NCBI GenBank assembly: GCA_965203475.1
Contig: OZ241890.1
Coordinates: forward strand, 1,550,001 to 1,614,000
DNA from: JABDMD01 sp965203475
Lineage (GTDB): Bacteria; Pseudomonadota; Gammaproteobacteria; UBA4575
Direction of reading: 5' to 3'
Length of the DNA stretch: 64,000 bases
In this document: one piece after another, positions 1 through 8,660 of the stretch
Position numbering within the stretch: the stretch's first letter is position 1
Layout of the letters: each line of letters begins with the position of its first letter
The notes under the pieces: generated by a model
Databases searched by the model: none
What the model was told of the DNA's origin: nothing
Seen by the model: the letters and a program-made list of their open reading frames with translations, nothing else
Translations under genes and position numbers: made by a program

Positions 1-295
1 TTGTTCCAACTCCAATTGAAAAATGACTTGTAACTGCGTTTAAGTATTTATTTCCATTTCAATACTTAGCGCAGTAAATAATCTTTAGTCGCTGAATACC
101 CTCTCAGATTCGTTAAAGAATAAAAGCCTTATAAAATCAAAATACTAGAGTCATATGATAATTAGGTAGGGACTAATTTGATAATGTAACTCGTACCATT
201 GATCCGTTTTAAACGGCCGTTGGTCATGCTCAGGAAAGTGGAAAAATGTGAACTAGAAAAAATTCACCACGAGACAAAAACTTATCTTTAGAAAT
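1..295. other. Intergenic region without a recognisable gene
   Basis: AT-rich stretch downstream of the lytic transglycosylase gene, which ends at 296 on the minus strand. I see no open frame with a credible start, no T-tailed hairpin and no tRNA-like fold. It may hold the promoter or 3' end of a gene outside the window. Confidence 0.4.
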
Positions 296-2239
296 TTATC
301 CAGTGGGTTTCGGTGAAACAGGAGAAAGGTGTTCACTGATACGGGTTGGCGTTTGCGATAGCTTCCATTCGAACAAAGCGGTATACGCCAAAATTGCTCG
401 CACATACTCTCTTGTTTCTGTAAATGGAATTGTATCAACCCAAATATCGGCAGGTAACTCATTGTCTTCAGGTAACCATGCACGTACACGATGTGGTCCT
501 GCATTATAGGCCGCAGACGCTAACGCACGATGACCATCAAATCTTTTTAACATACTACTTATATATGTACTTCCTAAATTAACATTATAGGAAGGTGAAT
601 ACAGATCATACTTAGAAGGTACTTTTAAATTTAATTGTCGTGAAACTTCTTTGGCTGTTGCTGGCATGAGCTGCATAAGCCCTCTTGCTCCAACAGGAGA
701 ACGTGCCTGAGGATTAAAGGCACTTTCGCGACGAATAATTCCATACACAAATGCAGGTTCTAGTTTCTTTCGTGAGGAATACTTTTGCACAATGCCATCA
801 AATGGCATGGGAAATCTTATGTCGAGATCATCATAATAATTTGCTTTGGCAATCGTTCGAATGGCGTAGTCATGCCATTGCCACTGATGGGCCAAGTATG
901 CTGCGATTTGAAATTGTTTTTGTGAAAAGTGTTTTGACGCGTAGTTCCATTCCCTTCTTGCCGCACTTAATTGGTTAACAAACAATAATTCACGTGCACG
1001 AAGTATTGCCGGAATACTTTCAACTTCTTCAATTTCTTGTTGTGAGAAATAAACAGGTTTGTGATTGATGTTATATGGCAAATCCAGTTTGTCAGCAGCT
1101 AGAAAACCATAGTAGCTTCTGTCTTTAGCTATAGCGCGATAAATTTGTATGGCATCTGAGCTCAATCCTTTTTCAGTCATGGCGCGAGCTTTCCAGTATT
1201 GCCATTGCGGTTCTGATTTTTCTTCATCCTCTAGCATCGCTATGCCACGCAATACCAATTCCCAATCCTGCGTTCTAATTGCTGAACGCGCCCGCCACAT
1301 TCCAGTAGATGCATCAACTACATCTTTAGGCAACTGATACATCCAAGTGGTAGCACGTTCATCATGCCGGTAGGCTGCGCGCAACGCCAAATCACGTTCT
1401 ATTGCATCATGCAAATCAGAACCAAAGGCATAATTCTCTTGTATAGCAAGCCAAGTGTCGTGAGCTGCTGTGAGGTCTCTACGCGCAAGTCTCGATACAC
1501 CGTGACGGACAATTTGTCGATTAATACGCACATCTTCAGCGACCGCGCCTGAGAGCAAATTCTTTTGTGGATTTGAATGAGTTGCAAACCATAACTTTGC
1601 ATGGGCCTGATCTTCAGCTGGCAATTTTTTGGCTAGATACTTGGCCAAACTAATTTGTTTGGCTTGCATAGCTAATGCCATACGCTCCCAAATTAATTCT
1701 CGAGTCAAGTAGCCTTCAGCCTCAAACCATTTGAACAGAGGATCACATTGTTTTGGTTGCGATTTTCCAGATAGCCAAATTTCTCTAACATCATCTAAAT
1801 AAGGCTCAATATCTTCCTGTTTAATTTTAGCGCGCAAAAAATAACACCGATACTGCAACGATTCATCGTCTTGGTAAAACTCGAGAAAACTTTCCCAATC
1901 ACTTCTTTTTTGAAGTTGGTTTAACCAATTTAATCGTAGTCGAGTGGCAAGAGGCCCATCATCAAATGTGTTTATAAATGAACGTATTTCTTCATTATTA
2001 GATTTGGATATTCTTAGTATGAGTTTGTCATAAATTAAATATTGATATAGAGGATATGCTTCAAGTTGTGGGAGATATGATTGATATTTTGAGCGCTGAC
2101 CTTTATGCAACGCCTTTCTCGCATTTTTAAAGTCTGTTCTTTGTTGAGACCAAAAATCATCAGCATTAGCGTGCACTGCGCTAATTGATAAATATGAAAC
2201 TAAAAATACCGTTAGAGAGGCAAGAAAGAGTTTGCGCAA
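296..2239 (-). CDS. slt: Soluble lytic murein transglycosylase (Slt70-like)
   Basis: Periplasmic enzyme that cleaves the MurNAc-GlcNAc bond of peptidoglycan to give 1,6-anhydro products. The N-terminus is a signal peptide (RKLFLASLTVFLVS... ending AVHA). A long helical superhelix typical of Slt70 follows, then a C-terminal goose-lysozyme-like catalytic domain with the catalytic Glu in RRESAFNP, the GARGLMQLMP motif and the AYNAGPHRV motif. I chose the TTG at 2239: it gives about 647 residues, close to E. coli Slt70, and places the signal peptide at the start. An in-frame ATG at 2314 would add 25 residues and overlap the bactofilin gene upstream (stop at 2268). A strong hairpin covers the TTG region (separate entry). 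Function is secure; the start is not. Confidence 0.9.
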   Translation of the reverse strand: MRKLFLASLTVFLVSYLSISAVHANADDFWSQQRTDFKNARKALHKGQRSKYQSYLPQLEAYPLYQYLIYDKLILRISKSNNEEIRSFINTFDDGPLATRLRLNWLNQLQKRSDWESFLEFYQDDESLQYRCYFLRAKIKQEDIEPYLDDVREIWLSGKSQPKQCDPLFKWFEAEGYLTRELIWERMALAMQAKQISLAKYLAKKLPAEDQAHAKLWFATHSNPQKNLLSGAVAEDVRINRQIVRHGVSRLARRDLTAAHDTWLAIQENYAFGSDLHDAIERDLALRAAYRHDERATTWMYQLPKDVVDASTGMWRARSAIRTQDWELVLRGIAMLEDEEKSEPQWQYWKARAMTEKGLSSDAIQIYRAIAKDRSYYGFLAADKLDLPYNINHKPVYFSQQEIEEVESIPAILRARELLFVNQLSAARREWNYASKHFSQKQFQIAAYLAHQWQWHDYAIRTIAKANYYDDLDIRFPMPFDGIVQKYSSRKKLEPAFVYGIIRRESAFNPQARSPVGARGLMQLMPATAKEVSRQLNLKVPSKYDLYSPSYNVNLGSTYISSMLKRFDGHRALASAAYNAGPHRVRAWLPEDNELPADIWVDTIPFTETREYVRAILAYTALFEWKLSQTPTRISEHLSPVSPKPTG

Positions 2240-2259
2240 CGCACAGATGCGTTGCGCAA
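2232..2259 (-). promoter_or_regulatory. Perfect 12-bp hairpin between bactofilin and slt
   Basis: On the coding strand TTGCGCAACGCA is followed by a TCTG loop and the exact complement TGCGTTGCGCAA. It starts just after the bactofilin stop and covers the TTG I propose as the slt start. No uridine run follows, so it is a weak candidate for intrinsic termination. It could limit slt translation or separate slt expression from the bactofilin gene. The structure is seen; the role is inferred. Confidence 0.5.
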
Positions 2260-2267
2260 CAATAATA

Positions 2268-2708
2268 CTAGTATGAAGAAGCCTCCGGTAATGGCTCAGA
2301 TACAATATCCGCACTGTTTTTGTTATCAGATTCTTCTAAAACATTTCCTGTTGGGAGCTTTCCATCATGGATTTTCATGGTCCCATCAATCATTGCACCC
2401 TGCGCCACTGAAACACTGGTGCCACTAACATTTCCAAATATTCTAGCACTTCCTGTAATTTCTAGCTTGCCTCTGGCAAAAACATCGCCTTTCACAGTGC
2501 CTCCGATAATCACATCATCGGTGTGAATATTGCCTTCCCATACTGCCGTGGAAGCCAATTCAACCATGCCCTCAATTTCCCCATCACCCTTGACTTGACC
2601 ACTGATGATAATAGATCCAGAACCTTGAATATTTCCAGAAATAGTGAAATCTTTGCCCAGTATAGTTGCCGGCGAAGAAACTTTATCTTTAAATTTACTA
2701 ATACCCAT
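2268..2708 (-). CDS. Bactofilin (polymer-forming cytoskeletal protein)
   Basis: A 146-residue bactofilin. These proteins polymerise without nucleotide into filaments of right-handed beta-helices and often localise cell-wall enzymes. The central part (about residues 20-110) shows the typical short repeating strands rich in Gly, Ile and Val (GSIIISGQVKGDGEIEG, VIIGGTVKGDVFARG, LEITGSARIFGNVSG). The flanking N- and C-terminal tails are polar and probably disordered. It lies directly upstream of the lytic transglycosylase gene on the same strand. The pairing suggests spatial control of wall turnover, which is an inference. Confidence 0.9.
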   Translation of the reverse strand: MGISKFKDKVSSPATILGKDFTISGNIQGSGSIIISGQVKGDGEIEGMVELASTAVWEGNIHTDDVIIGGTVKGDVFARGKLEITGSARIFGNVSGTSVSVAQGAMIDGTMKIHDGKLPTGNVLEESDNKNSADIVSEPLPEASSY

Positions 2709-2865
2709 ATATGCCTCCGAGCATTTGCAGATATGTTTTTGAGTATACCGCAGGGATTAGTGAATACCGGAGAAGCGTGGCCGTCACCCGACTGAAGAGT
2801 AAAATTTAGCTATGAAGTGACATTTTTTAATACACCGAAAATGAAACTTACATAATTAATAGACG

Positions 2866-3120
2866 ATGGAATCGATTAGCGAAATATTCATACAGCTTTC
2901 AAAAATGCCTTACTACACATTTGGCTGGATTGTATTGGCAGGCTTAGCAATAGTGCCAGCCATTGTAAGCGGCAACATGGTGTTACATTATTTAACGAAA
3001 ATTAGCAGTAGCAAGTCATCAGAAAATAATATTGTAAAATTGTTCCTTGTGAACCTACTTATATTAATAATTTGCGTTTTAATTTTTGCCTATGCTTTTT
3101 ATTTATATATCTGGACTTAG
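2866..3120 (+). CDS. Small two-helix membrane protein
   Basis: An 84-residue protein of unknown family. Two hydrophobic segments are visible, at about residues 19-43 (YTFGWIVLAGLAIVPAIVSG) and 58-82 (VKLFLVNLLILIICVLIFA), joined by a short Ser/Lys-rich polar loop. This predicts an inner-membrane hairpin with both ends on the same side. It stands alone on the plus strand, with its stop three bases from the stop of the convergent methyltransferase-like gene. No enzymatic motif is visible. The hydrophobic periodicity makes it a likely real gene. Confidence 0.6.
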   Translation: MESISEIFIQLSKMPYYTFGWIVLAGLAIVPAIVSGNMVLHYLTKISSSKSSENNIVKLFLVNLLILIICVLIFAYAFYLYIWT

Positions 3121-3122
3121 AT

Positions 3123-4331
3123 TTATTTCCGAATCACTCTAAACACGTTAGTTTTATTTTGTTTTTCCTCGACTAAATTTCTTTCTTGTATGGTTGAATA
3201 ATGACTAATTTCGATATCGGGTTGAATTTTCGATGCCACAATGGATGAATAGAAATCCGCTTGACCATACTTAGAGAGGAATTGATCGTATACTTGCATA
3301 TCTATAGAAGTAGTTTTTTCTAGATCATCCAATATGACCAATAAACCATTAGGTTTAACCTGACTCCATGCCCAATCGAATAACTTTTCAAATCGTGAAT
3401 TTGAGATGTTGGAGTCAGTAATAGAAACACAATTTTGCAAACACACAACATCCATTTGTTTTGAAGATTCGATCCTTCCACTAGTCTCAAATATGGTTTG
3501 ATGCTTACCTTCTAGGTACGCAGAAAAATAGCTTTCGAAATTTTTCGCAATTGAACTCTGCTCATTTGATATATCAATACTAACGCCATACGTTACGTTA
3601 ATGTAAGGACTGAGCAATAATTCGGTTAATAACATTCCATGATCAGCGCTGACACTTAATGCTTGAATTTCAGTTTTTGCACCTAATTTATCTTGAATAA
3701 TTCTTTCAATTACCGCGCTCGCAAAATAATTATCCCAAACTTTTTGCGCATAACTTGAGTATATGGCTCTTAACTCTTCTTGCGCACCTGTATCTAATAA
3801 TGTTTGCAAAGAAATGTTCGCTCTTTGTTGATAAAACCATTCAATACAGCTTGGAATTGGATCTGGCCACTTGCGACCAACACGCAATGACATGACACCG
3901 TCATTTTCTGCCGTAACATTACTGAATCCAGTCCAACGTTGACGACTTAAAAAAATATTTTCTAAAAAACTGCGTGACCAATAACCTTTTTCTTGTGCCT
4001 GTCCTTCTGGATAAACCGGTAAAATTACAGCCCCTCCAGGTTTTAATACTTTTAACAATTGCAATAAAAAAGAAGCTCCCCAGTTATTTGCAAATAAAGG
4101 AATACTGATCCCAATATAAATTCGATCTAGTAAATTGGGTAACGAAGGATAGAAAAAATTAGTAACTTGTGGATTCTCGTAATCAATTCCAAGATGCGAT
4201 GAATTTGGTGTCATGCTTAGTATATTGTCATCTGGTCGAATTTGATTATTTTTATCTCGCTCGCCCGAAAAGTAATAATCTAAGTCTTCCGCAATAAATT
4301 CTTCTGACAAATGAAAAGCAACGTCTGCCAT
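3123..4331 (-). CDS. Methyltransferase-like protein with two Rossmann-like halves
   Basis: A 402-residue soluble protein that I cannot assign to a named family. Two stretches resemble the post-motif-II region of class I SAM-dependent methyltransferases: LKVLKPGGAVILPV in the first quarter, and WSQVKPNGLLVILDDLE near residue 335. The second half also has a plausible SAM-fold start (EIQALSVSADHGMLLTELLL), but the glycine-rich motif I is degenerate. It could be a tandem methyltransferase in which one half has lost SAM binding. It stands alone between a small membrane protein and a DUF4124 gene, with no pathway clue. Substrate unknown. Confidence 0.6.
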   Translation of the reverse strand: MADVAFHLSEEFIAEDLDYYFSGERDKNNQIRPDDNILSMTPNSSHLGIDYENPQVTNFFYPSLPNLLDRIYIGISIPLFANNWGASFLLQLLKVLKPGGAVILPVYPEGQAQEKGYWSRSFLENIFLSRQRWTGFSNVTAENDGVMSLRVGRKWPDPIPSCIEWFYQQRANISLQTLLDTGAQEELRAIYSSYAQKVWDNYFASAVIERIIQDKLGAKTEIQALSVSADHGMLLTELLLSPYINVTYGVSIDISNEQSSIAKNFESYFSAYLEGKHQTIFETSGRIESSKQMDVVCLQNCVSITDSNISNSRFEKLFDWAWSQVKPNGLLVILDDLEKTTSIDMQVYDQFLSKYGQADFYSSIVASKIQPDIEISHYSTIQERNLVEEKQNKTNVFRVIRK

Positions 4332-4445
4332 ATATTATTTATATGAATTATTAAGGGGTGCGATTTTGCTTAAAGCAAAGTAGAGTTTCAAGCAGAAGAA
4401 CTCTTCTACAATTGTATTAAATGTATTTAATTTTTTGCCTATAAA

Positions 4446-4910
4446 TCAGCGAGGTTTAAGTGCGGTACCCCCACCTGAAGGTCGTTGTGGTGGTCTAATA
4501 TGCGGTGGCTTTGGTCGGGGGTAAGGGAAATAGTATGGGTATGACACTCCATAGCCCACATCTTCTTGCACATAAATTACTTGTGGTGGTGGGGGCTGAG
4601 ATGCAGCTCGTTGTTTCTCTTGTTCAAGTTTTAACTTTTCACGCGCTAATCGTTCTTCATTCATGCGCAACCACTGGTTAGTTATAGAATAATAATCTTC
4701 ATCAAGATTTTGTGGAACAGTATATTCATCAAGAGTTTCGATTACTGATACATCCTCAGTTTTAGATTCTGGAGCTGAGTCTGAATAGTGGGTTACCCCT
4801 TCTTCATCTATCCACTTATGAATCTGTTCAGCATATATAGGGCTAGCGACCAAACTAGCAATGAATAACACCAATAGTGTGTGCTTTATTCCATACATGC
4901 GTACATACAT
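4446..4910 (-). CDS. DUF4124 domain-containing secreted protein
   Basis: A 154-residue exported protein. A signal peptide (about residues 5-27, ending SPIYAEQ) is followed directly by the DUF4124 signature HKWIDEEGVTHYSDSAPES. This short domain is common in proteobacterial envelope proteins of unknown role. A charged helical stretch follows (about 80-110: MNEERLAREKLKLEQEKQR), and then a Pro-rich tail (SYPYYFPYPRPKPPHIRPP). Two ATGs at the start (residues 1 and 5) are both possible. It probably sits in the periplasm. Confidence 0.8.
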   Translation of the reverse strand: MYVRMYGIKHTLLVLFIASLVASPIYAEQIHKWIDEEGVTHYSDSAPESKTEDVSVIETLDEYTVPQNLDEDYYSITNQWLRMNEERLAREKLKLEQEKQRAASQPPPPQVIYVQEDVGYGVSYPYYFPYPRPKPPHIRPPQRPSGGGTALKPR

Positions 4911-4944
4911 TATATAATTAGAAATCGACTAATAAATATAGTCT

Positions 4945-5166
4945 TCAATCTTCGCATTGCCAACCACTTAAATCAGAAGGTGCGTCATGTGTCTCTAATT
5001 CGTCCCACACGATATACCCTGTATTTTGGTCATGTACGGCTTGTGCCGCCTCCTCGGCAGTAGGAAAAGTGAGTGTTGGCATACCATCCACCCATAGATC
5101 CCACATTCCTAGTGGTTCTTTTAGAATTTCAAATGTAGAAACATCCGTTTGTAACTTATACTTCAT
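4945..5166 (-). CDS. Conserved hypothetical small protein
   Basis: A soluble protein of about 73 residues, starting at MKYKLQTDVSTFEI and ending SGWQCED. It has a compact alpha/beta look with many aromatics (PLGMWDLWVDG, GYIVWDELE) and a helix (TAEEAAQAVHDQ). A longer reading from 5223 would overlap the divergent gene at 5197, so I prefer the internal ATG. Short acidic proteins of this kind occur as single genes in many proteobacteria. No function can be given from sequence. Confidence 0.55.
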   Translation of the reverse strand: MKYKLQTDVSTFEILKEPLGMWDLWVDGMPTLTFPTAEEAAQAVHDQNTGYIVWDELETHDAPSDLSGWQCED

Positions 5167-5196
5167 AGGTAAAGTATAACGTATTGATTTATTCCT

Positions 5197-5565
5197 GTGA
5201 GCACAGCGAACTTCTTTTTCCATGGATTATTTCCGGATTATATTGAAACAAAACAGGATCAATCGCGACAAATCTGCAAAGTGTTATTTGATGTTGATGT
5301 AGATGGTAAGTTTTATTCACATTTAATTGCCAACATTTGGCAAGTTGATGAAGTAGATGGTGTGCCTACATTTGAAGTTGAATTTGACATTCCATTTGAA
5401 TGTGATGAATTTCCAAGAGCCGTTGTAAAGTATTATCAGCAAGTCATAGGCCCACAATCTAAAACTATCAGTCAAAGCGGTCCTAAAGGACCCATCCCCA
5501 ATAAAAATGTTTACCGTGTGCAATGGCAAATCAGTTTACCCGCTATCAAAAAGCGCACAAATTAA
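5197..5565 (+). CDS. Hypothetical protein, 122 aa
   Basis: A soluble protein reading from GTG (MSTANFFFHGLFP). It contains hydrophobic and acidic strands (KVLFDVDVDGKFYSHLIANIW, PTFEVEFDIPFECDEFPRA) and a basic C-terminus. No known motif is recognised. It is divergent from the small gene at 4945-5166 and lies 33 bp upstream of the oligopeptidase B gene on the same strand, so the two could be co-transcribed. The start lacks a clear ribosome-binding site. Confidence 0.5.
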   Translation: MSTANFFFHGLFPDYIETKQDQSRQICKVLFDVDVDGKFYSHLIANIWQVDEVDGVPTFEVEFDIPFECDEFPRAVVKYYQQVIGPQSKTISQSGPKGPIPNKNVYRVQWQISLPAIKKRTN

Positions 5566-5598
5566 TTTTTACAATACATTATAGAAAACGCAGCTTTC

Positions 5599-7686
5599 AT
5601 GAAAGCGCCGCATGCAAAAAAGCAACCTAAAAAAATTATCATGCATGAGCATGAACGAATTGACGATTATGCATGGCTAAAAGATGAGAATTGGCAAAAT
5701 GTAATTAAAGATCCATCTCTACTTTCCGCAGATATTAGAGAATACTTGGAGCTGGAAAATAAGTATTTGGAAAATTCACTCCAAGATACAGAACAATTGC
5801 AAAAAGAATTATTCAATGAGCTACGCGCAAGAATAAAAGAAGATGATAGTACCGTACCTGAAAAAGATAATGAGTATTTTTATTACGTGCGTTATGAACA
5901 AGACCAGCAATATCCAATTTTTTGCCGATATCACAAAGATACACCCAAGCAGGAAAAAATTTTATTAGATGCCAATACAGTTGCAAAAGATTATGCATAC
6001 TTTGATATTGGCGATACAGGCCACAGCCCTAATCACCGCTACTTTGCTTATAGCGCAGACACTAAAGGTTCGGAATTTTACACACTTTATATATTGGACC
6101 TAGCTAACAATGAACTGCTCGAGGATCAAATTCCGAATATACAAAGTGATTTTGTCTGGGCCCAGGATAATGAAACGATTTTTTACACCATGCTGGATAA
6201 CAATCACCGCCCTGACCGTGTGTTGCGACACCGATTACACCAAAACATAAACCAAGATGATCAAGTATACAAAGAACTTGATCCAGGATTTTTTGTTGGA
6301 CTCGATGTTACAGAATCGAACAACTACATATTAATTTCTGCACATGATCACGTGACTTCTGAAATTTATTTTGTAGACGCGCACCAGCCAGACATGCCAC
6401 CAACTTTATTCTCTAAGCGAGAAGCCAATCTTGAATATGAAATTACGGATCATGGCGATTATTTTTATATCGTCACGAACAAAGATGGCGTAGAAGACTA
6501 TAAACTAATGCGAACATCTTTACGTAAAACGGATCAGTCAAATTGGAATGATTTTTATGTACCCGAAGAAGGAACTTTATTAAGAGACACCCTCCTTTTT
6601 AAACATTTTCTAATTCGTTTCGAACACACAAATGGCTTACCAAGAATAAATGTCTCTAACTTATATGAACAAGCACTGGGGGACACGCATGCCATTGAAT
6701 TTGATGAAGAAGCCTATGAATTACATGTAATGCCTGGTTATGAGTTTGATACGGAAATTTTACGTTTTTCATACACTTCAATGACTACACCAACACAAAT
6801 TTTTGACTACAACATGTCGGGGCGAACTCGTGAACTTAAAAAGCAGCAACTAATACCTAGTGGGCATGATGTTCATCAATATGTAACACGAAGATTATTT
6901 GCAACCACAAAAGATAAACAACAAATTCCCATCTCTTTACTCTACAAAAAAACAACTGTACTGAATGGAAAAGCACCATTATTACTGTACGCCTATGGTG
7001 CATATGGAAACTCTATGCCTGCCAGCTTTTCAAGCAATCGGTTTTCATTAGTAAATCGAGGGTTTGTGTATGCTATTGCACATGTGCGCGGTGGTATGGA
7101 AAAAGGCTACAGCTGGTATCGAGACGGCAAGCTTCAACACAAAAAAAATACGTTTGAAGATTACATCGCATGTGCAGAACACTTAATTGAGCAAAACTAT
7201 ACTAACGCGGGCAAAATTACAGTTCATGGCGGTTCCGCTGGAGGTATGCTAGTGGGCGCAGTATTGAATATGAAACCTGAATTATTTCATGCTGCAATCG
7301 CAGATGTGCCATTTGTGGATGTGTTAAACACCATGAGTGATGACACCTTGCCATTAACACCCCCAGAATGGCCTGAATGGGGAAACCCCATTCAAAATAA
7401 ACAGGATTATGAAAATATTCTTGGATACTCTCCTTACGAAAATGTACACGCACAAAATTACCCTCATCTGTTGGTTACTGCCGGCCTAACAGACCCACGT
7501 GTAACCTACTGGGAACCTGCTAAATGGGTAGCGAAGCTTCGAAATTTAAAAACAGATCAGAACATTTTACTGTTAAAAATGAATATGAAGGCTGGGCATG
7601 CTGGTGCATCAGGTCGATTTGATTATCTTAAAGAAATCGCTTTAATGTACGCATTTATAGTTAAAGCATTCAATAGTTATAAGTAA
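5599..7686 (+). CDS. ptrB: Oligopeptidase B (prolyl oligopeptidase family, S9A)
   Basis: Cytosolic serine peptidase that cleaves short peptides after Arg or Lys. The 695-residue length is normal. The N-terminal region (about 70-400) forms the beta-propeller that restricts access to small peptides. The C-terminal alpha/beta-hydrolase domain carries the nucleophile in HGGSAGGMLVG (about residue 545), the oxyanion region YGAYGNSMP and the His in KAGHAGASGRFDYL. The stretch RGGMEKGYSWYRDGK is typical of oligopeptidase B. The start ATG gives MKAPHAKKQPKKI, the usual prelude to the HxHxRxDxYxWL-like HEHERIDDYAWL motif. Confidence 0.95.
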   Translation: MKAPHAKKQPKKIIMHEHERIDDYAWLKDENWQNVIKDPSLLSADIREYLELENKYLENSLQDTEQLQKELFNELRARIKEDDSTVPEKDNEYFYYVRYEQDQQYPIFCRYHKDTPKQEKILLDANTVAKDYAYFDIGDTGHSPNHRYFAYSADTKGSEFYTLYILDLANNELLEDQIPNIQSDFVWAQDNETIFYTMLDNNHRPDRVLRHRLHQNINQDDQVYKELDPGFFVGLDVTESNNYILISAHDHVTSEIYFVDAHQPDMPPTLFSKREANLEYEITDHGDYFYIVTNKDGVEDYKLMRTSLRKTDQSNWNDFYVPEEGTLLRDTLLFKHFLIRFEHTNGLPRINVSNLYEQALGDTHAIEFDEEAYELHVMPGYEFDTEILRFSYTSMTTPTQIFDYNMSGRTRELKKQQLIPSGHDVHQYVTRRLFATTKDKQQIPISLLYKKTTVLNGKAPLLLYAYGAYGNSMPASFSSNRFSLVNRGFVYAIAHVRGGMEKGYSWYRDGKLQHKKNTFEDYIACAEHLIEQNYTNAGKITVHGGSAGGMLVGAVLNMKPELFHAAIADVPFVDVLNTMSDDTLPLTPPEWPEWGNPIQNKQDYENILGYSPYENVHAQNYPHLLVTAGLTDPRVTYWEPAKWVAKLRNLKTDQNILLLKMNMKAGHAGASGRFDYLKEIALMYAFIVKAFNSYK

Positions 7687-7769
7687 ACCTGTATTGCAAA
7701 CACATATGGATTTACACCATAATTCACACCTCAAATTTTTAGAACTATAAAATTCCCAGGACTGAGAGA

Positions 7770-7988
7770 ATGGTAGAAGAAAATCTTATTCGCCGAGATT
7801 CTGATGAAGGCTACATTATTGCTTGGAAATTAAAATATGATTTTGAAACAGGCAAACTCAAAGATGACGCCATGACATATGGCGAAGCACGAAAAAAATG
7901 TGAAGAATTAAACGAACAAGAACCTGATAAAACGTATTGGCCCGAAAAAGTTAAATCAGGGCCAGAATGGCATTTGGTTTACGAGTAA
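7770..7988 (+). CDS. Conserved hypothetical small protein, 72 aa
   Basis: A small acidic soluble protein (MVEENLIRRDSDEGYIIAW...WHLVYE). It reads as a strand-helix-strand unit with several Trp and Tyr residues, as in small single-domain proteins of unknown role. A GAGAG stretch lies just upstream of the ATG. It is convergent with pdxH, which ends at 7996. No motif gives a function. Confidence 0.55.
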   Translation: MVEENLIRRDSDEGYIIAWKLKYDFETGKLKDDAMTYGEARKKCEELNEQEPDKTYWPEKVKSGPEWHLVYE

Positions 7989-7995
7989 ATTTTTC

Positions 7996-8640
7996 TTACG
8001 GTGAAACTCTTTCTATTCTCCATTTATTAGAATTTGTTGTTACATAGCGCAATCGGTCATGTAGTCGATTGGGTCTTCCTTGCCAAAATTCTATAAGATT
8101 TGGAATAACACGATATCCACCCCAGTGTTTTGGGTAAGGAATTTCTTTTCCCTCATATTTTTGTTCTAAACGGTTGTACTCATTTTCTAATACTTGGTAG
8201 TTGTCAATTACAGAACTTTGCTGTGAAGCAATCGCACCTAACTGACTGCCACGTGGTCGCGTATGAAAATATTCTTCGGATTCTTTAGTCGATATTTTTT
8301 CTACCGTGCCTTGAATGCGTACCTGTCGATACAATTTGTCCCACCATATATTCAATGCAGCCGTTTTAGTTGCGTCTAAATCTTTAGCTTTATTGCTATG
8401 GTAATTAGTAAAAAAAACAAATCCGTTTTTATTAAATGCTTTTAGTAACACCATACGTGATGTAATTACGCCATCTTTATTATTAGTAGCAATACTCATA
8501 GCATTTGGCTCAATAAATTCAGCTTCACAAGCTTCATTGAACCAAAGTTCAAACTGCTCAAATGGATTATCTTTCACTTTACTTTTTTCTAACATCGTGG
8601 TTTGGTAATTTTTGCGAAGCTTCGATATATCATCAGACAT
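7996..8640 (-). CDS. pdxH: Pyridoxamine 5'-phosphate oxidase
   Basis: FMN-dependent enzyme oxidising pyridoxine or pyridoxamine 5'-phosphate to the cofactor PLP. The 214-residue length matches the family. Visible signatures are the FMN-binding SRMVLLKAFNKNGFVFFTNY region, the YRQVRIQGTVEKI strand, the phosphate-contacting RPRGSQLGAIASQQS motif, and the C-terminal EFWQGRPNRLHDRLRY with a terminal RIERVSP in place of the common RLAP. It is followed on the same strand by nothing close and preceded by msrA 20 bp away, suggesting one transcript with msrA. Confidence 0.95.
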   Translation of the reverse strand: MSDDISKLRKNYQTTMLEKSKVKDNPFEQFELWFNEACEAEFIEPNAMSIATNNKDGVITSRMVLLKAFNKNGFVFFTNYHSNKAKDLDATKTAALNIWWDKLYRQVRIQGTVEKISTKESEEYFHTRPRGSQLGAIASQQSSVIDNYQVLENEYNRLEQKYEGKEIPYPKHWGGYRVIPNLIEFWQGRPNRLHDRLRYVTTNSNKWRIERVSP

Positions 8641-8660
8641 GATGAGTACTATTGTAGTGG

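Noticed and set aside
253..504. Minus-strand open frame at the 3' end of slt
   Set aside because: Out of frame with the transglycosylase domain and without a domain or start signal.
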